Shown: positions 1 to 8,686, numbered from the stretch's first letter. The stretch is DNA of 64,000 nucleotides from CBDCTM01 sp965222005 (GCA_965222005.1 OZ244935.1:248001-312000), one strand, 5' to 3'. The notes: generated by a model from the sequence alone, not told the origin. A program made the numbers and translations.

Positions 1-533
1 AATACATGATAGAGGCTTATACGATCCATGTATTCGTTTTTGAGGTCTTCGAGTTCCTCTTTAAAAATGATGGAATTGGTACCCCGGTTGCCATAAAATA
101 GTATAAAGTTGCTATGCGGCTCTACCTGCATCACTGTTTTCAAAATTGAAATAACGGGGGTGATGCCACTTCCTCCGGCAAAGCCGACATAGGTTTTGGC
201 CTGCTCGGGAACGAGCGGAGTATAAAATTTGCCCATCGGGGGCATCACTTCGAGCGTATCGCCGGTTTTGAGCTGCTCATTGGCAAAGGTGGAAAAGCGG
301 CCGCCGGGTACTTTTTTCACTGCCACACGCAGCTCTCCATCCAGGGGACTTACGCAAACCGAGTAGTTGCGGCGTACATCCTCGCCATTGATCATAGCTT
401 TGAGGGTGAGGTATTGGCCCTGGGTGAAGCGAAAATCATCTGCCAGGCTTTCGGGGACATCAAAAGCGATAGAGACGGCGTCGTGCGTTTCGCGGCGTAG
501 TTCTTTTATTCTGAGGGGATGGAAGATTGGCAT
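1..533 (-). CDS. PaaE-like ferredoxin/flavin reductase, 3' part beyond window
   Basis: The gene reads leftward and runs off the window edge, so only about 177 N-terminal residues are seen. The start ATG is at 531-533. The visible part is a ferredoxin-NADP reductase-type FAD domain: RRNYSVC is the flavin-binding RxYS motif (about residue 62-68) and GFAGGSGITPVISIL opens the NAD(P)-binding domain. This arrangement is that of PaaE/PaaK, the reductase of phenylacetyl-CoA epoxidase, whose family adds a C-terminal 2Fe-2S domain; that domain would lie outside the window. No other paa gene is visible, so the substrate pathway is inferred only. Related oxygenase reductases remain possible. Confidence 0.8.
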   Translation of the reverse strand, partial: MPIFHPLRIKELRRETHDAVSIAFDVPESLADDFRFTQGQYLTLKAMINGEDVRRNYSVCVSPLDGELRVAVKKVPGGRFSTFANEQLKTGDTLEVMPPMGKFYTPLVPEQAKTYVGFAGGSGITPVISILKTVMQVEPHSNFILFYGNRGTNSIIFKEELEDLKNEYMDRISLYHV

Positions 534-570
534 TTTCTAAGTGCTAATTTGTAGTTATATACCCGTTTGC

Positions 571-578
571 CAAATTTA
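571..578 (-). promoter_or_regulatory. Bacteroidota -7 promoter element for the reductase gene
   Basis: On the minus strand the octamer TAAATTTG fits the Bacteroidota -7 consensus TAnnTTTG. It lies about 38 bases upstream of the reductase ATG, giving a short leader. A convincing -33 box was not seen. Confidence 0.4.
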
Positions 579-651
579 TTAAACTTTCAAAACACGAACG
601 ATCATTCGTATTGCAAATATATAAAAACTAGCGAGGAGGTAATATATTTGG

Positions 652-692
652 GTAAAAAGAAAGCGCACACCTTTTTGACGGGTGCACGCTTT
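652..692 (-). terminator. Probable rho-independent terminator after rpsT
   Basis: Read on the minus strand, an imperfect GC-rich hairpin (AAAGCG paired with CGCTTT around a CACACC/GGGTGC core) is followed by the T-rich run CTTTTTACC. It lies 26 bases beyond the rpsT stop, as expected for the end of that transcript. Confidence 0.55.
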
Positions 693-717
693 CCTGACAG
701 CAGAGTGCTATCGGGAG

Positions 718-975
718 TTAGCTGCCCAATTTGTTTACAAATTTGGCCAGTTTGCTCTTGAGGTTGGAGGCTTTATTTTTGTGCCAGGTTTTGCGTTTGG
801 CCAGGCGGTCGATCATGCTGATCACTTTGGGGAGGTATTTGCGGGCTTCAGCCACATCCTCCATTTCGCGCAGTTTTTTGATAGCTGTGCGGGTAGATTT
901 TTTATAGTAGCGATTCACCAGTCGTTTTTTCTCGTCCTGGCGGGCTCTTTTTTTAGCAGATTGATGATTTGCCAT
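718..975 (-). CDS. rpsT: 30S ribosomal protein S20
   Basis: An 85-residue, Lys/Arg-rich protein beginning MANHQSAKKRARQDEKKR, which is the hallmark S20 N-terminus, with the helical body KSTRTAIKKLREM and the C-terminal SNLKSKLAKFVNKL. S20 binds 16S rRNA and helps assemble the small subunit body. Length is normal for the family (about 84-90). The gene is monocistronic, with its own -7 promoter element and a terminator-like hairpin. Confidence 0.97.
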   Translation of the reverse strand: MANHQSAKKRARQDEKKRLVNRYYKKSTRTAIKKLREMEDVAEARKYLPKVISMIDRLAKRKTWHKNKASNLKSKLAKFVNKLGS

Positions 976-1042
976 ATCTTGATTTAAACTAGAAGTATAT
1001 CAGAAGTATATCCATTTTCAGTGAATTTGCTGAAAACGTGTG

Positions 1043-1050
1043 CAAAGATA
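1043..1050 (-). promoter_or_regulatory. -7 promoter element for rpsT
   Basis: TATCTTTG on the minus strand matches TAnnTTTG exactly and is preceded by an AT-rich stretch with TTTT about 20 bases upstream. It would give an rpsT leader of roughly 65 nucleotides. Confidence 0.5.
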
Positions 1051-1127
1051 GGGGCTTTTTATTTAAATTAAAACTATTGAAGAGAAATTTCTACGCCCAG
1101 GGAAGAGAGGCTTCGACCAAACGCTCG

Positions 1128-1337
1128 TTAATGAGGGCCGGAATTGTCATCATCCACCCGGCCACCGAGCAGGGAGGTAATTACGTCGATCAATCTGCCA
1201 ACAAAATTGCTGAAAAAACTGCCAATCGATTGAATAGCGCTGAGCTCACCTTGTACCCTATTCTCAATACCTGACAGCTCTAAGGGATCGATCTCCTGAT
1301 CGTCTTCTAGCCTTTTGAAGTTATTATCATCACTCAT
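1128..1337 (-). CDS. Small hypothetical protein (69 aa)
   Basis: I do not recognise this protein. It is acidic at the N-terminus (MSDDNNFKRLEDDQEIDP), has a central amphipathic stretch (SIGSFFSNFVGRLIDVITSLLGG) that could lie on a membrane or form a helix pair, and ends in an acidic tail (RVDDDNSGPH). There is no clear ribosome binding site, which is usual in this phylum. It lies between rpsT and the divergent sucA and has room for its own promoter. It could be a chance ORF, though its composition is protein-like. Confidence 0.45.
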   Translation of the reverse strand: MSDDNNFKRLEDDQEIDPLELSGIENRVQGELSAIQSIGSFFSNFVGRLIDVITSLLGGRVDDDNSGPH

Positions 1338-1742
1338 ACGCTTGCCTGAATTAGTAATGCCGATTGATATACAACAGAATTGCAGTTAAAATTGTTTCCT
1401 TAAAACAATTGTTATCTGTAAAATTTTGCGGTGCAACATATGTAATAAGGCCGTTCTTTTTTAAGGCGACAGACTTTGAGGCTTCAGAGCATTAGAGGTC
1501 ATGGCATACTGTGTGCAAACTGAGACTTGATCCTGTCCGGTGGCTCTATCTGGAGTACACTGCCAAAAACTTTTAGCTCCTAAAATTAGTAGAAACTGCT
1601 ATATCTTGATCACAAATTTGCAAATTAAAACGATATTTGTTTCATCGATTTTTATTGCCAGCTTTTTTCACATCAAGCTTTTCAAGTTAATCGGATGACT
1701 AATAGAAGGAAGCTAATTTTGCGCTTTAAATAGTAGAGACTC
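1338..1742. other. Intergenic region upstream of sucA
   Basis: About 405 bases without a gene. It holds an AT-rich inverted repeat near 1388-1412 (AATTGTTT ... AAACAATT), in the upstream region of the small minus-strand ORF, and the sucA promoter element near 1714. I see no other structure or coding potential. Confidence 0.5.
1714..1721 (+). promoter_or_regulatory. -7 promoter element for sucA
   Basis: TAATTTTG fits TAnnTTTG and lies 21 bases before the sucA ATG, implying a very short leader of about 15 nucleotides. The -33 element is not obvious. Confidence 0.45.
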
Positions 1743-4478
1743 ATGAAGGATTATTCATATGTATTCAATGCACATCCGTCTTATATAGAATCTATTTATC
1801 AAAAATACCAGCAGGATCCTTCCTCTGTTGAAGACGGTTGGCGCAGCTTTTTCGAAGGTTTTGAATTTGCTGGTACTAATGGCAAAACCAATGGTACTGC
1901 TGCTACGCCTGGCCAAACTATTAAGGAGTTTGGGGTGCTTTCCATCATTCACGGCTTCCGAAGCCGGGGGCATTTGCTATCCACCACCAATCCTATCCGC
2001 CGCCGCCGCGACCGCAAGCCACACCTCGACTTGGCGGATTATGGCTTGGAAAAAGCCGACCTCGACCGGGTATTTGAAGCGGGCAATGAGATAGGCATGC
2101 ACAATGCTACCCTTGGTCAGATCATCGAGCGGCTGAGGTTTATTTATTGTGGCAATACCGGATTTGAGTACGCGCATATCGAAAACAGGGAAAAGCGGAT
2201 GTGGCTGCGCGAAAAGATTGAAAAGCGGGCAATTGCCAGTGATTTTGGCCATTCCATCGATAAAAAGCGGCGCATTCTGGAGAAGCTGAATGGTGCCGTG
2301 ATCTTTGAAAAATTCCTTCACACCAAATACATCGGTCAAAAACGCTTTTCACTGGAAGGCGGCGAAACGACCATCGCAGCCCTGGACGCCATTATCAATC
2401 AGGCGGCGAGCGATAAAGTAGAGGAAGTCATCATCGGGATGGCACATCGGGGGCGGCTCAATGTGCTGGCCAACATCATGGGCAAAACGTATGAGCAGAT
2501 CTTCAACGAATTTGAAGGCACCGCCATTCCCGACCTCAGCTTTGGCGATGGTGACGTCAAGTATCATCTGGGCTTTTCATCACAGGTAAAAACCACTGAG
2601 GGTAAGACCGTTCATCTCAAGCTGGCTCCCAACCCTTCGCATCTCGAATCGGTTGATCCGGTGGTACAAGGCTTTGCCCGCGCCAAAGCCGACATCCTTT
2701 ACGAAAGTGATTACGACCGCATACTGCCCATTCTCATTCACGGCGATGCAGCCATTGCCGGGCAGGGCGTGGTGTATGAGACGGTGCAGATGAGCCAGTT
2801 GGAAGGTTACTACACGGGCGGTACCATACATTTTGTAATCAACAATCAGATCGGCTTTACTACTGACTTTGACGATGCCCGCTCTTCCACTTATTGTACC
2901 GCTGCAGCCAGTTTGGTTCAGGCGCCTGTTTTCCACGTCAATGGCGATGACCCCGATGCGGTGGTATTTGCGGTAGAGCTGGCAACGGAATACCGGCAGT
3001 TGTTCAACAATGATGTATTCATCGACATGGTTTGCTATCGGAAGCATGGGCACAATGAAGGGGACGATCCCAAGTTTACGCAGCCGGAGATGTACAAATT
3101 TATCAGCAAGCATCCCGATCCGAGAGAAGTGTATTCCAGAAAGCTGGTGGAGAGCGGTGATGTGGAAAAGGAGCTGGCCAAAAAAATGGAGCAGGCATTT
3201 TGGGATAACTTGCAAGCCCGTCTCGATCTGGTCAAAGAAAAACCGCTCCCCTACAGCTACCAGGAGCCGGAGCTTGCCTGGAAAGCATTGAAAAAAGCCA
3301 TCGATCCTGCGGATTTTGAGCACTCGCCTCCAACTGGTATTTCTAAAAAAAGGATGGAGCACATTCTCCAACATTTGATGCAAAAACCAGAAGGATTCAC
3401 TCTGCTGGGCAAGGTAAACCGCCTGCTCAAAGGCAAGCAAAAGTTGCTGGATGCGGGCCAGCTCGACTGGGCGCTGGCCGAATTGCTGGCTTTTGGTTCG
3501 ATATTGATGGACGGGCGGGATGTACGTATGAGTGGGCAGGATGTACGCCGGGGCACTTTTTCGCATCGGCATGCAGTGTTTAACGATGAGATGACTTTTG
3601 AGGAATACAACCGCTTGAGCGGACTTTCCGATTCGCAAGGACAATTCCGGATTTACAATTCATTCCTTTCCGAGTTTGCTGTGTTGGGCTTTGAGTATGG
3701 CTACTCACTAGCTACGCCCAATTCACTGGTCATTTGGGAGGCGCAATTTGGTGATTTTTATAATGGTGCCCAAACGATCGTCGATCAGTACATATCGGCT
3801 GCGGAAAGTAAGTGGCAACGGATGAGCGGGCTGGTCATGCTGCTGCCTCATGGTTATGAAGGCCAGGGGCCTGAACACTCAAGCGCCCGCCTCGAACGCT
3901 TCCTCCAGCTGTGTGCTGAATACAACATGACGGTGGTCAATCTCACTACACCGGCCAACCTGTTTCACGCGCTGCGCCGCCAATTGGCTCGCCCGTTTCG
4001 TAAGCCTTTGGTTGTGATGTCGCCAAAATCATTGCTGCGCCATCCGCTTTGCGTATCGGCAGTTGAAGCGTTTGAAGACAAAAAGGCCAACAGCTTTTTT
4101 GAATACTATGACGATCCCGATGTAGATAGCAAAAAATTGAAAAAGGCACTCTTTTGCACCGGGAAAATATACTACGATTTGCTGGAGAGGAAGCAGCTCG
4201 ACAAGCGAAAGGATGTAGCGATTATCCGGCTGGAACAGCTTTACCCATTCCCGAAGAAAAAGCTGGATGCTCTACTAAAAAAATACAGCAAGGTGCCTTG
4301 TTTTTGGGTACAGGAAGAGCCGGCCAATATGGGAGCCTGGCTGCATGTGTTGTCGCAATTTCCAAAAGTTGGCTTCGAGCTGATATCGCGCAAAGCCAGT
4401 GCCTCACCCGCTACAGGCTTTAAAAAGGCGCATGACCGTCAGCAGCAGGAGATTGTCGATAAGGCTTTTAATAATTAG
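1743..4478 (+). CDS. sucA: 2-oxoglutarate dehydrogenase E1 component
   Basis: This 911-residue thiamine-diphosphate enzyme decarboxylates 2-oxoglutarate and transfers succinyl to the E2 lipoyl arm in the TCA cycle. The N-terminal helix SYVFNAHPSYIESIYQKY (residues 4-21) is the E1o segment that docks E2. GMAHRGRLNVLANIMGK (about 232-248), HVNGDDPDAV (about 398-407, the ThDP/Mg motif) and RKHGHNEGDDP follow in the usual order, and the C-terminal transketolase-like half ends normally. Length matches the family (about 900-940). The E2 gene sucB is not adjacent: the next gene downstream is an unrelated AT-rich ORF, so sucB is either elsewhere or was displaced by the AT-rich insert. Confidence 0.97.
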   Translation: MKDYSYVFNAHPSYIESIYQKYQQDPSSVEDGWRSFFEGFEFAGTNGKTNGTAATPGQTIKEFGVLSIIHGFRSRGHLLSTTNPIRRRRDRKPHLDLADYGLEKADLDRVFEAGNEIGMHNATLGQIIERLRFIYCGNTGFEYAHIENREKRMWLREKIEKRAIASDFGHSIDKKRRILEKLNGAVIFEKFLHTKYIGQKRFSLEGGETTIAALDAIINQAASDKVEEVIIGMAHRGRLNVLANIMGKTYEQIFNEFEGTAIPDLSFGDGDVKYHLGFSSQVKTTEGKTVHLKLAPNPSHLESVDPVVQGFARAKADILYESDYDRILPILIHGDAAIAGQGVVYETVQMSQLEGYYTGGTIHFVINNQIGFTTDFDDARSSTYCTAAASLVQAPVFHVNGDDPDAVVFAVELATEYRQLFNNDVFIDMVCYRKHGHNEGDDPKFTQPEMYKFISKHPDPREVYSRKLVESGDVEKELAKKMEQAFWDNLQARLDLVKEKPLPYSYQEPELAWKALKKAIDPADFEHSPPTGISKKRMEHILQHLMQKPEGFTLLGKVNRLLKGKQKLLDAGQLDWALAELLAFGSILMDGRDVRMSGQDVRRGTFSHRHAVFNDEMTFEEYNRLSGLSDSQGQFRIYNSFLSEFAVLGFEYGYSLATPNSLVIWEAQFGDFYNGAQTIVDQYISAAESKWQRMSGLVMLLPHGYEGQGPEHSSARLERFLQLCAEYNMTVVNLTTPANLFHALRRQLARPFRKPLVVMSPKSLLRHPLCVSAVEAFEDKKANSFFEYYDDPDVDSKKLKKALFCTGKIYYDLLERKQLDKRKDVAIIRLEQLYPFPKKKLDALLKKYSKVPCFWVQEEPANMGAWLHVLSQFPKVGFELISRKASASPATGFKKAHDRQQQEIVDKAFNN

Positions 4479-4565
4479 TTGGCTGCAATGGAAAGGTGAT
4501 TTTAACGAGGACGGGCAGTGACAAAAATCATTTGCAGAAACTAAAATAAATGCAACCTTTGTAAA

Positions 4566-4973
4566 ATGGATTTAATTAAGAACATATTGCTCATTAATGT
4601 TGTGGTGATAATCTTTCTCCACTCTTTAGTGCCTCATATGCATCACATGGAAATGACATTTGTCGACCATAAGAAAGCTCATGAGAATGCAAATGATATT
4701 CTTGATTATTTAGGATTAGTATTTCACGAAGGGGTAAATTATAATTTAGAAAATTTTGTATCTGAAGAGTCTGGACGTTTTAAGAATTTCGATTCCAGAG
4801 ACCTTAATTTATTGGTAAATTCCTGTTATACTAAGAATGACATTTTATATTCTCATGAAAATCCGTTCTTGAGAACACTTCATCAAAACTCATTAACAGA
4901 ATTTATAAAACTCTCAAATGGTTTAAGAGCTCCACCAAATTTTGATTTTTACCAGTGGTTTGTCAACGTTTAA
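4566..4973 (+). CDS. Small His-rich hypothetical protein (135 aa)
   Basis: I do not recognise a named family. The first 22 residues form a hydrophobic segment (IKNILLINVVVIIFLHSLV) that could be a signal peptide or anchor, followed at once by PHMHHMEMTFVDHKKAH, a cluster of His and Met that could bind metal. Short proteins of this layout occur near heavy-metal transport genes in Bacteroidota, but no transporter is visible here, so a metal role is inference only. The gene is clearly more AT-rich than sucA just upstream and opens an AT-rich insert that runs to about 8430, which suggests recent acquisition. Confidence 0.65.
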   Translation: MDLIKNILLINVVVIIFLHSLVPHMHHMEMTFVDHKKAHENANDILDYLGLVFHEGVNYNLENFVSEESGRFKNFDSRDLNLLVNSCYTKNDILYSHENPFLRTLHQNSLTEFIKLSNGLRAPPNFDFYQWFVNV

Positions 4974-5155
4974 ATGACGAGTTGAATTTGAGTGTAGTTT
5001 GTGCATGGACAAGGCACAGGTTCGGTCTGATAGCCGTAGCTATCAAGGCCGGTTCTGTAACGCAGTACATGTGCAAAATACGCCAAAGACAGCCGGCAAT
5101 TTAATCTTGACAGACCACTAGAAGTAGTATCAAAATAATTTTCAAGAATTCCTGA

Positions 5156-5630
5156 TTATAACGGATTGCATTGATTCCTAAAACCACCACGAGAAGCGGA
5201 AATGAGTAAATTATGCATCCAGTTTTTGTGATAAACAAAACCATTTAGTCTGGCAGCCGGACTTTTAAGAACTTGGCTGTCATCCCATGCACTGGGACAA
5301 GACGGAACAAAATTATATAAAAGAGCAAAAGCTCGAAAGTTGTTTGACGTACTTTCAACAGAAGCATGAAACATCTGTGAATTAAAAGCATGTCGATTCA
5401 TTGACCTCATTAATCTGTCCAGCATATTGGAGGTTTTGTGGGCAGTTGGAAAATCTAAATGGACCAACCATCTGTTTTTTTTCTGGCAAAGTTTGAGGAT
5501 GTTATTTTTCATAGGGCAATCCGTTAAATTAGCCATTGTCCATTCTCTAAGCCTTCTGATTTGTTGTGCAAGTTGCCTTTTAGAATCAGCTCTGTAGCAA
5601 TCCCATATTTTATCAGCTACCTGATCAAAA
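5156..5630 (-). pseudogene. C-terminal half of a transposase split by IS4-family copy 1
   Basis: The reading frame VADKIWDCYRADSKRQLAQQ...RLNGFVYHKNWMHNLLISAS to a stop at 5156 is the C-terminal roughly 155 residues of a transposase-like protein. Its N-terminal 256 residues lie on the other side of the inserted element (6956-7729). Deleting the insertion and one copy of the duplicated ATCAAAA joins TYFDQ to VADK in frame. The apparent start at 5707 lies inside the insertion and is not genuine. Confidence 0.85.
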
Positions 5631-5691
5631 CAATAGTTCGGTAATTTTTTAAAGATTTTTCCGAATAAAAAAGGAAGCATAAATTTGTGGT

Positions 5692-5844
5692 ATGCGAACA
5701 CCAACAAAGAATGCTTCCAGTAAGAGCCAGGCTCTCGTGGAAAAGATAGTAAATAAAATGGAAGGCTTAAAAAAGCCTCGAAAAATTTTTTATGATTTCG
5801 GTCATTGTTTTGTTTTTGTCAATGCGAGGTCGGTATACTTTTAA
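5692..5844 (+). CDS. N-terminal reading frame of IS4-family transposase (copy 1), out of frame with the body
   Basis: ATG at 5692 opens 50 codons. The first roughly 33 residues (MRTPTKNASSKSQALVEKIV, NKMEGLKKPRK) align with the first 31 or so of the intact 414-residue transposase in copy 3 (MRLHTNHTSSESKTLTEKIV). In copy 3 this segment is in frame with the catalytic body. Here a run of A5T6 at 5780-5790 contains one extra base, so the frame is lost and stops at 5842. Expression of a full-length protein would need a +1 shift or transcript slippage at this run. Confidence 0.6.
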   Translation: MRTPTKNASSKSQALVEKIVNKMEGLKKPRKIFYDFGHCFVFVNARSVYF

Positions 5845-6937
5845 AGGAATGGAGCGATATGGTCAAAAAAACGAGAAGACCTTTCGTCTGCAGTTTGAGT
5901 CGATGTTTGACTTTTTGTCCTTTAATTCAAGCCTTTGCCTGGATAATTTGTCAGATGAACGAATACTGGCTTTTGATCCATCCTATCTTCCCAAAAGTGG
6001 GAAACATACTCCTGGTAAAGGCAATTATTGGAGTGGTACTTTGGGCAGAGCCGTTCCCGGTTTGGAGATAGCAGGACTAGGGGTAGTAGATTTGCATTAT
6101 AATACAGCCTTTCATCTGGAAGCTGTTCAAACACCATCCATACCCGACCTCCAAGCAGAAGGTAAAACACTGACAGACCACTATGCGGATTTGATTATCG
6201 AACGAGCCCCAAAATTGGAAGTGTTTTCTAAGTATTTAGCTGTAGATGGCTATTTCTATAAACAAAAGTTTATCGACCCAATAAAAGAATATACTTCTTT
6301 GGAGATCATTAGCAAACTTCCTAAAAATGCAAATCTCAGATACCTTTATAAAGGCCCCAAACGCAAAGGAAGAGGACGCCCTAAAAAGTATGATGGGAAG
6401 GTAAATATGAAAAAGATTGACAAACGCAAGTTTAGACAAGTTTATCAAGATGAACAAGTAATCCTTTATGAACTTGTCGTTTGGACGATGCATTTGAAAA
6501 GAAAAATAAAGGTGGCTTATGCAGAATTTCTGGATGAAGGAAAACCAACTAACCGAACGGCTTTTTTCTTTTCCACTGACCTGGATCTATCTGCAAAAGA
6601 CATCTATCGATTTTACAAATCCCGATTCCAAATCGAATTTTTGTTCAGAGATGCTAAGCAGTTCACCGGACTTACTCACTGTCAGGCAAGAAGTGAAAAC
6701 AAGATTCATTTTCACGTTAACACGTCTTTATCCGCTGTGAGTGTGGCAAAGGCAGCTCACTATTTGGACCGTGAGGAAAAGGAATTTAAAAGTTTTTCCA
6801 TCGCCGATATAAAGACCTCGTATTTCAATGAACTTATGCTTGATTTATTTTTATCAAACTTTGAAATCGACCCTGAGTTGGCAAAAAATAAACACGCAAT
6901 CAACCGTATACTGGATTTTGGCAAAATTGCCTCTTAA
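5792..6937 (+). CDS. IS4-family DDE transposase, copy 1
   Basis: The main frame encodes 381 residues. Likely catalytic Asp residues lie in AFDPSYLPKSGKHTPG (about residue 60) and LAVDGYF (about 150). The YREK signature is exact in YKSRFQIEFLFRDAK (about 274-288): Tyr, two residues, Arg, three, Glu, six, Lys. A basic segment GPKRKGRGRPKKYDGK lies between. Compared with copy 3, the natural N-terminus is encoded in another frame from 5692; a start at ATG 5792 would give a protein about 33 residues shorter. Copy 2 has the identical sequence. Confidence 0.9.
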   Translation: MISVIVLFLSMRGRYTFKGMERYGQKNEKTFRLQFESMFDFLSFNSSLCLDNLSDERILAFDPSYLPKSGKHTPGKGNYWSGTLGRAVPGLEIAGLGVVDLHYNTAFHLEAVQTPSIPDLQAEGKTLTDHYADLIIERAPKLEVFSKYLAVDGYFYKQKFIDPIKEYTSLEIISKLPKNANLRYLYKGPKRKGRGRPKKYDGKVNMKKIDKRKFRQVYQDEQVILYELVVWTMHLKRKIKVAYAEFLDEGKPTNRTAFFFSTDLDLSAKDIYRFYKSRFQIEFLFRDAKQFTGLTHCQARSENKIHFHVNTSLSAVSVAKAAHYLDREEKEFKSFSIADIKTSYFNELMLDLFLSNFEIDPELAKNKHAINRILDFGKIAS

Positions 6938-6955
6938 TTTTTTACCGGACTATTG

Positions 6956-7729
6956 ATCAAAATAAGTCTTGAGTTTTTTCGTAGCTCTGTCGCGAACTTT
7001 TAAAAAAGCATGAAGGAAGCACTCAATAATTACGACTTTGACAAATAAATTTTTCCAGGCATTTTGAGTGGCCCACCATCCGTCTGTATTAAGGGTATGT
7101 GGCTGATAATCAGGGGATAAATCCAGTGCTTCGGTTTTAAAATCCTGATACCCAATCTGTAGCGATTCTGTATCAGCATGGGCACAGGCTGCCATTCCCA
7201 AAAAGCAGTTTTGACCAATGGTGGTTGCGATATAAGCACGTTGACCACCGACTTTAACATGGTGTTCGTCTGCTAATAAATCCTTAGGTAAAAGCTCCGG
7301 ATTTTTTATTGTAGTGCCAACGATGCTGTATTGATGTAAGCAATAATATAGTCGATACCACCACATGGCGTTTTTGCCAAACACAAATGCCAGTGCCCAA
7401 AATGGAACCCCAAATTTCAATAAGAATAAAGGACCGGAAACTTCATCGGTTTTACCCCTGAAGTAAGGTAAAATAAAACTTGGTCGTATTCGATAATTGA
7501 TACCCGATATCTCTATCTTCCGTAGCTGAATATTCATCTTTTTGGACATTCGATCGCGGCCATTTAAACAGTATCCGTCAACCATTTGGGCAGGAAAAAG
7601 TTCTGGATGTTGATCGTACAAAGATTGGATCACTTCATGCGCTATTGTATTATTCGTCAAAAAAATATCATATTCTGCCTCACTTATGGGCAGTACTATT
7701 GTCCGATTTTGCTTATCTTTAAGTGCCAT
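6956..7729 (-). pseudogene. N-terminal part of a transposase split by IS4-family copy 1
   Basis: ATG at 7729 opens a frame of about 256 residues that ends when it enters the insertion sequence. It contains LLADEHHVKV and LNTDGWWATQNAWKNLF, candidate DDE aspartates, followed by CFLHAFLKVRDRA. Proteins with the DGWWATQNAW and FLHAFLK motifs occur as unassigned transposases; I cannot place it in a named IS family. With the C-terminal piece at 5156-5630 the original protein would be about 412 residues. It marks the AT-rich insert as an old transposon landing site. Confidence 0.8.
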
Positions 7730-7839
7730 TGATTTTGTTTCGTTTTATGGTTAGCACTTAAAACATAAGCATTTTCAGTGGCTTTTTTTATTTATCAACG
7801 CAAAACGTTACATTCAGAAGAATTCAAAAAGTAAAAATC

Positions 7840-8349
7840 ATGGATGCAACACATTTGCACTTAATGCTAACGCATTTCCCAATTGTGGGGACTATCATTG
7901 GAATAGGAATTTTGGCTTATGGTCAATTTTCAAATAATAACTCCATAAAAAAATTAGCCTTAGCTGTCTTTGTAATTATGTCATTACTAACAATTCCTGT
8001 TTTTCTAACAGGAGAAGGAGCAGAGGAAACTGTTGAGCATCTTGCTGGAGTTTCTGAAAACATTATTAAAGAACACGGAGAGCTTGCAGAAAAGGCAATT
8101 TGGTTGATGGGATTATTAGGAATATTTTCTTTAATTAACATTATTGTTATCGTAAAAGAATCTTCCATTGCAAAAACGATTACTTTTATCTCCTTAGTTT
8201 TGTCTTTAGTTACTTTTGGAGTATTTGCTAAAGTTGGTAATTTAGGCGGAGAAATTCGTCATTCTGAAATCAGAGCAAATAACACACAAATACAAAATGG
8301 AGATTATAATCAAATCAAAAAACATAAGGAAGAAGATCATGATGAATAA
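7840..8349 (+). CDS. DUF2231-like four-helix membrane protein
   Basis: This 169-residue protein starts MDATHLHLMLTHFPIVGTII, where the HLMLTHFPIV motif followed by four hydrophobic segments (about 10-28, 38-56, 85-103, 110-128) resembles the DUF2231 family of inner-membrane proteins. A short helix EETVEHLAGVSENIIKEHGE sits between the second and third segments, and the tail is charged (KKHKEEDHDE). The His-containing segments are consistent with a metal or haem-linked role, but function is unknown. It is AT-rich like the 4566 gene and may have travelled with it. Confidence 0.7.
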   Translation: MDATHLHLMLTHFPIVGTIIGIGILAYGQFSNNNSIKKLALAVFVIMSLLTIPVFLTGEGAEETVEHLAGVSENIIKEHGELAEKAIWLMGLLGIFSLINIIVIVKESSIAKTITFISLVLSLVTFGVFAKVGNLGGEIRHSEIRANNTQIQNGDYNQIKKHKEEDHDE

Positions 8350-8440
8350 ATAAAGCAAAGCTGCCAACAATGTATATAAAATCATAGCTCCCATTTGGTC
8401 ACTACGCTTCATATACTCACCATCATAACTAATTTTTTGT

Positions 8441-8686
8441 ATGAGATACTCCTACCAATGCCCCAAGTGCCAGTCCCGCGATGTGGTGGAAGTGACCGGC
8501 AGCACCATGAATACTTACCAAAAAATTCCTTTAACCAAGTGGAGCATGAAGCACGCGGTGCTGGATCGCTACATTTGCACTGACTGTGGCTACACGGAGG
8601 AGTTTGTACAGCTCAGTGACAAATTTAAAAAAACGGCTCGTCGTATGCTCGATCAACAGGATCGGAAGTATGACGATTTTGTGTAA
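8441..8686 (+). CDS. Zinc-ribbon protein (81 aa)
   Basis: Two CxxC pairs, YQCPKCQS (residues 6-13) and YICTDCGY (about 44-51), are spaced as in a zinc ribbon. Between them lies a short stretch with a tryptophan (TKWSMKHAVLDR), and the C-terminal 25 residues form a charged helix (DKFKKTARRMLDQQDRKYDD). Proteins of this type bind nucleic acid or act as small structural units; no specific role can be assigned. Base composition returns here to the average of the chromosome, marking the end of the AT-rich insert. Confidence 0.75.
   Translation: MRYSYQCPKCQSRDVVEVTGSTMNTYQKIPLTKWSMKHAVLDRYICTDCGYTEEFVQLSDKFKKTARRMLDQQDRKYDDFV

Larger units (their letters stand above)
5631..6955 (+). mobile_element. 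IS4-family insertion sequence, copy 1 (1325 bp)
   Basis: A complete insertion sequence. Its ends are inverted repeats, CAATAGTTCGGTAA at the left and TTACCGGACTATTG at the right (14 bp, one mismatch). It is flanked by the 7-bp direct repeat ATCAAAA (5624-5630 and 6956-6962). The single transposase carries the YREK signature of the IS4 family. Copy 2 at 24946-26270 appears identical throughout, and copy 3 at 28638-29964 is a diverged relative. The element sits inside an older transposase gene. Confidence 0.93.

Noticed and set aside
1038..1274. 78-codon plus-strand frame between rpsT and sucA
   Set aside because: It overlaps the rpsT promoter and the opposite-strand small ORF, and its sequence shows no protein-like features.
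2580..3644. Long open frame (354 codons) on the minus strand inside sucA
   Set aside because: It is antisense to a strongly supported sucA coding region; its sequence has no recognisable domain and is the complement of conserved E1 motifs.
4974..5155. Possible integron-type attC site after the 4566 gene
   Set aside because: Some attC-like words appear, but no paired core sites or integrase could be identified.
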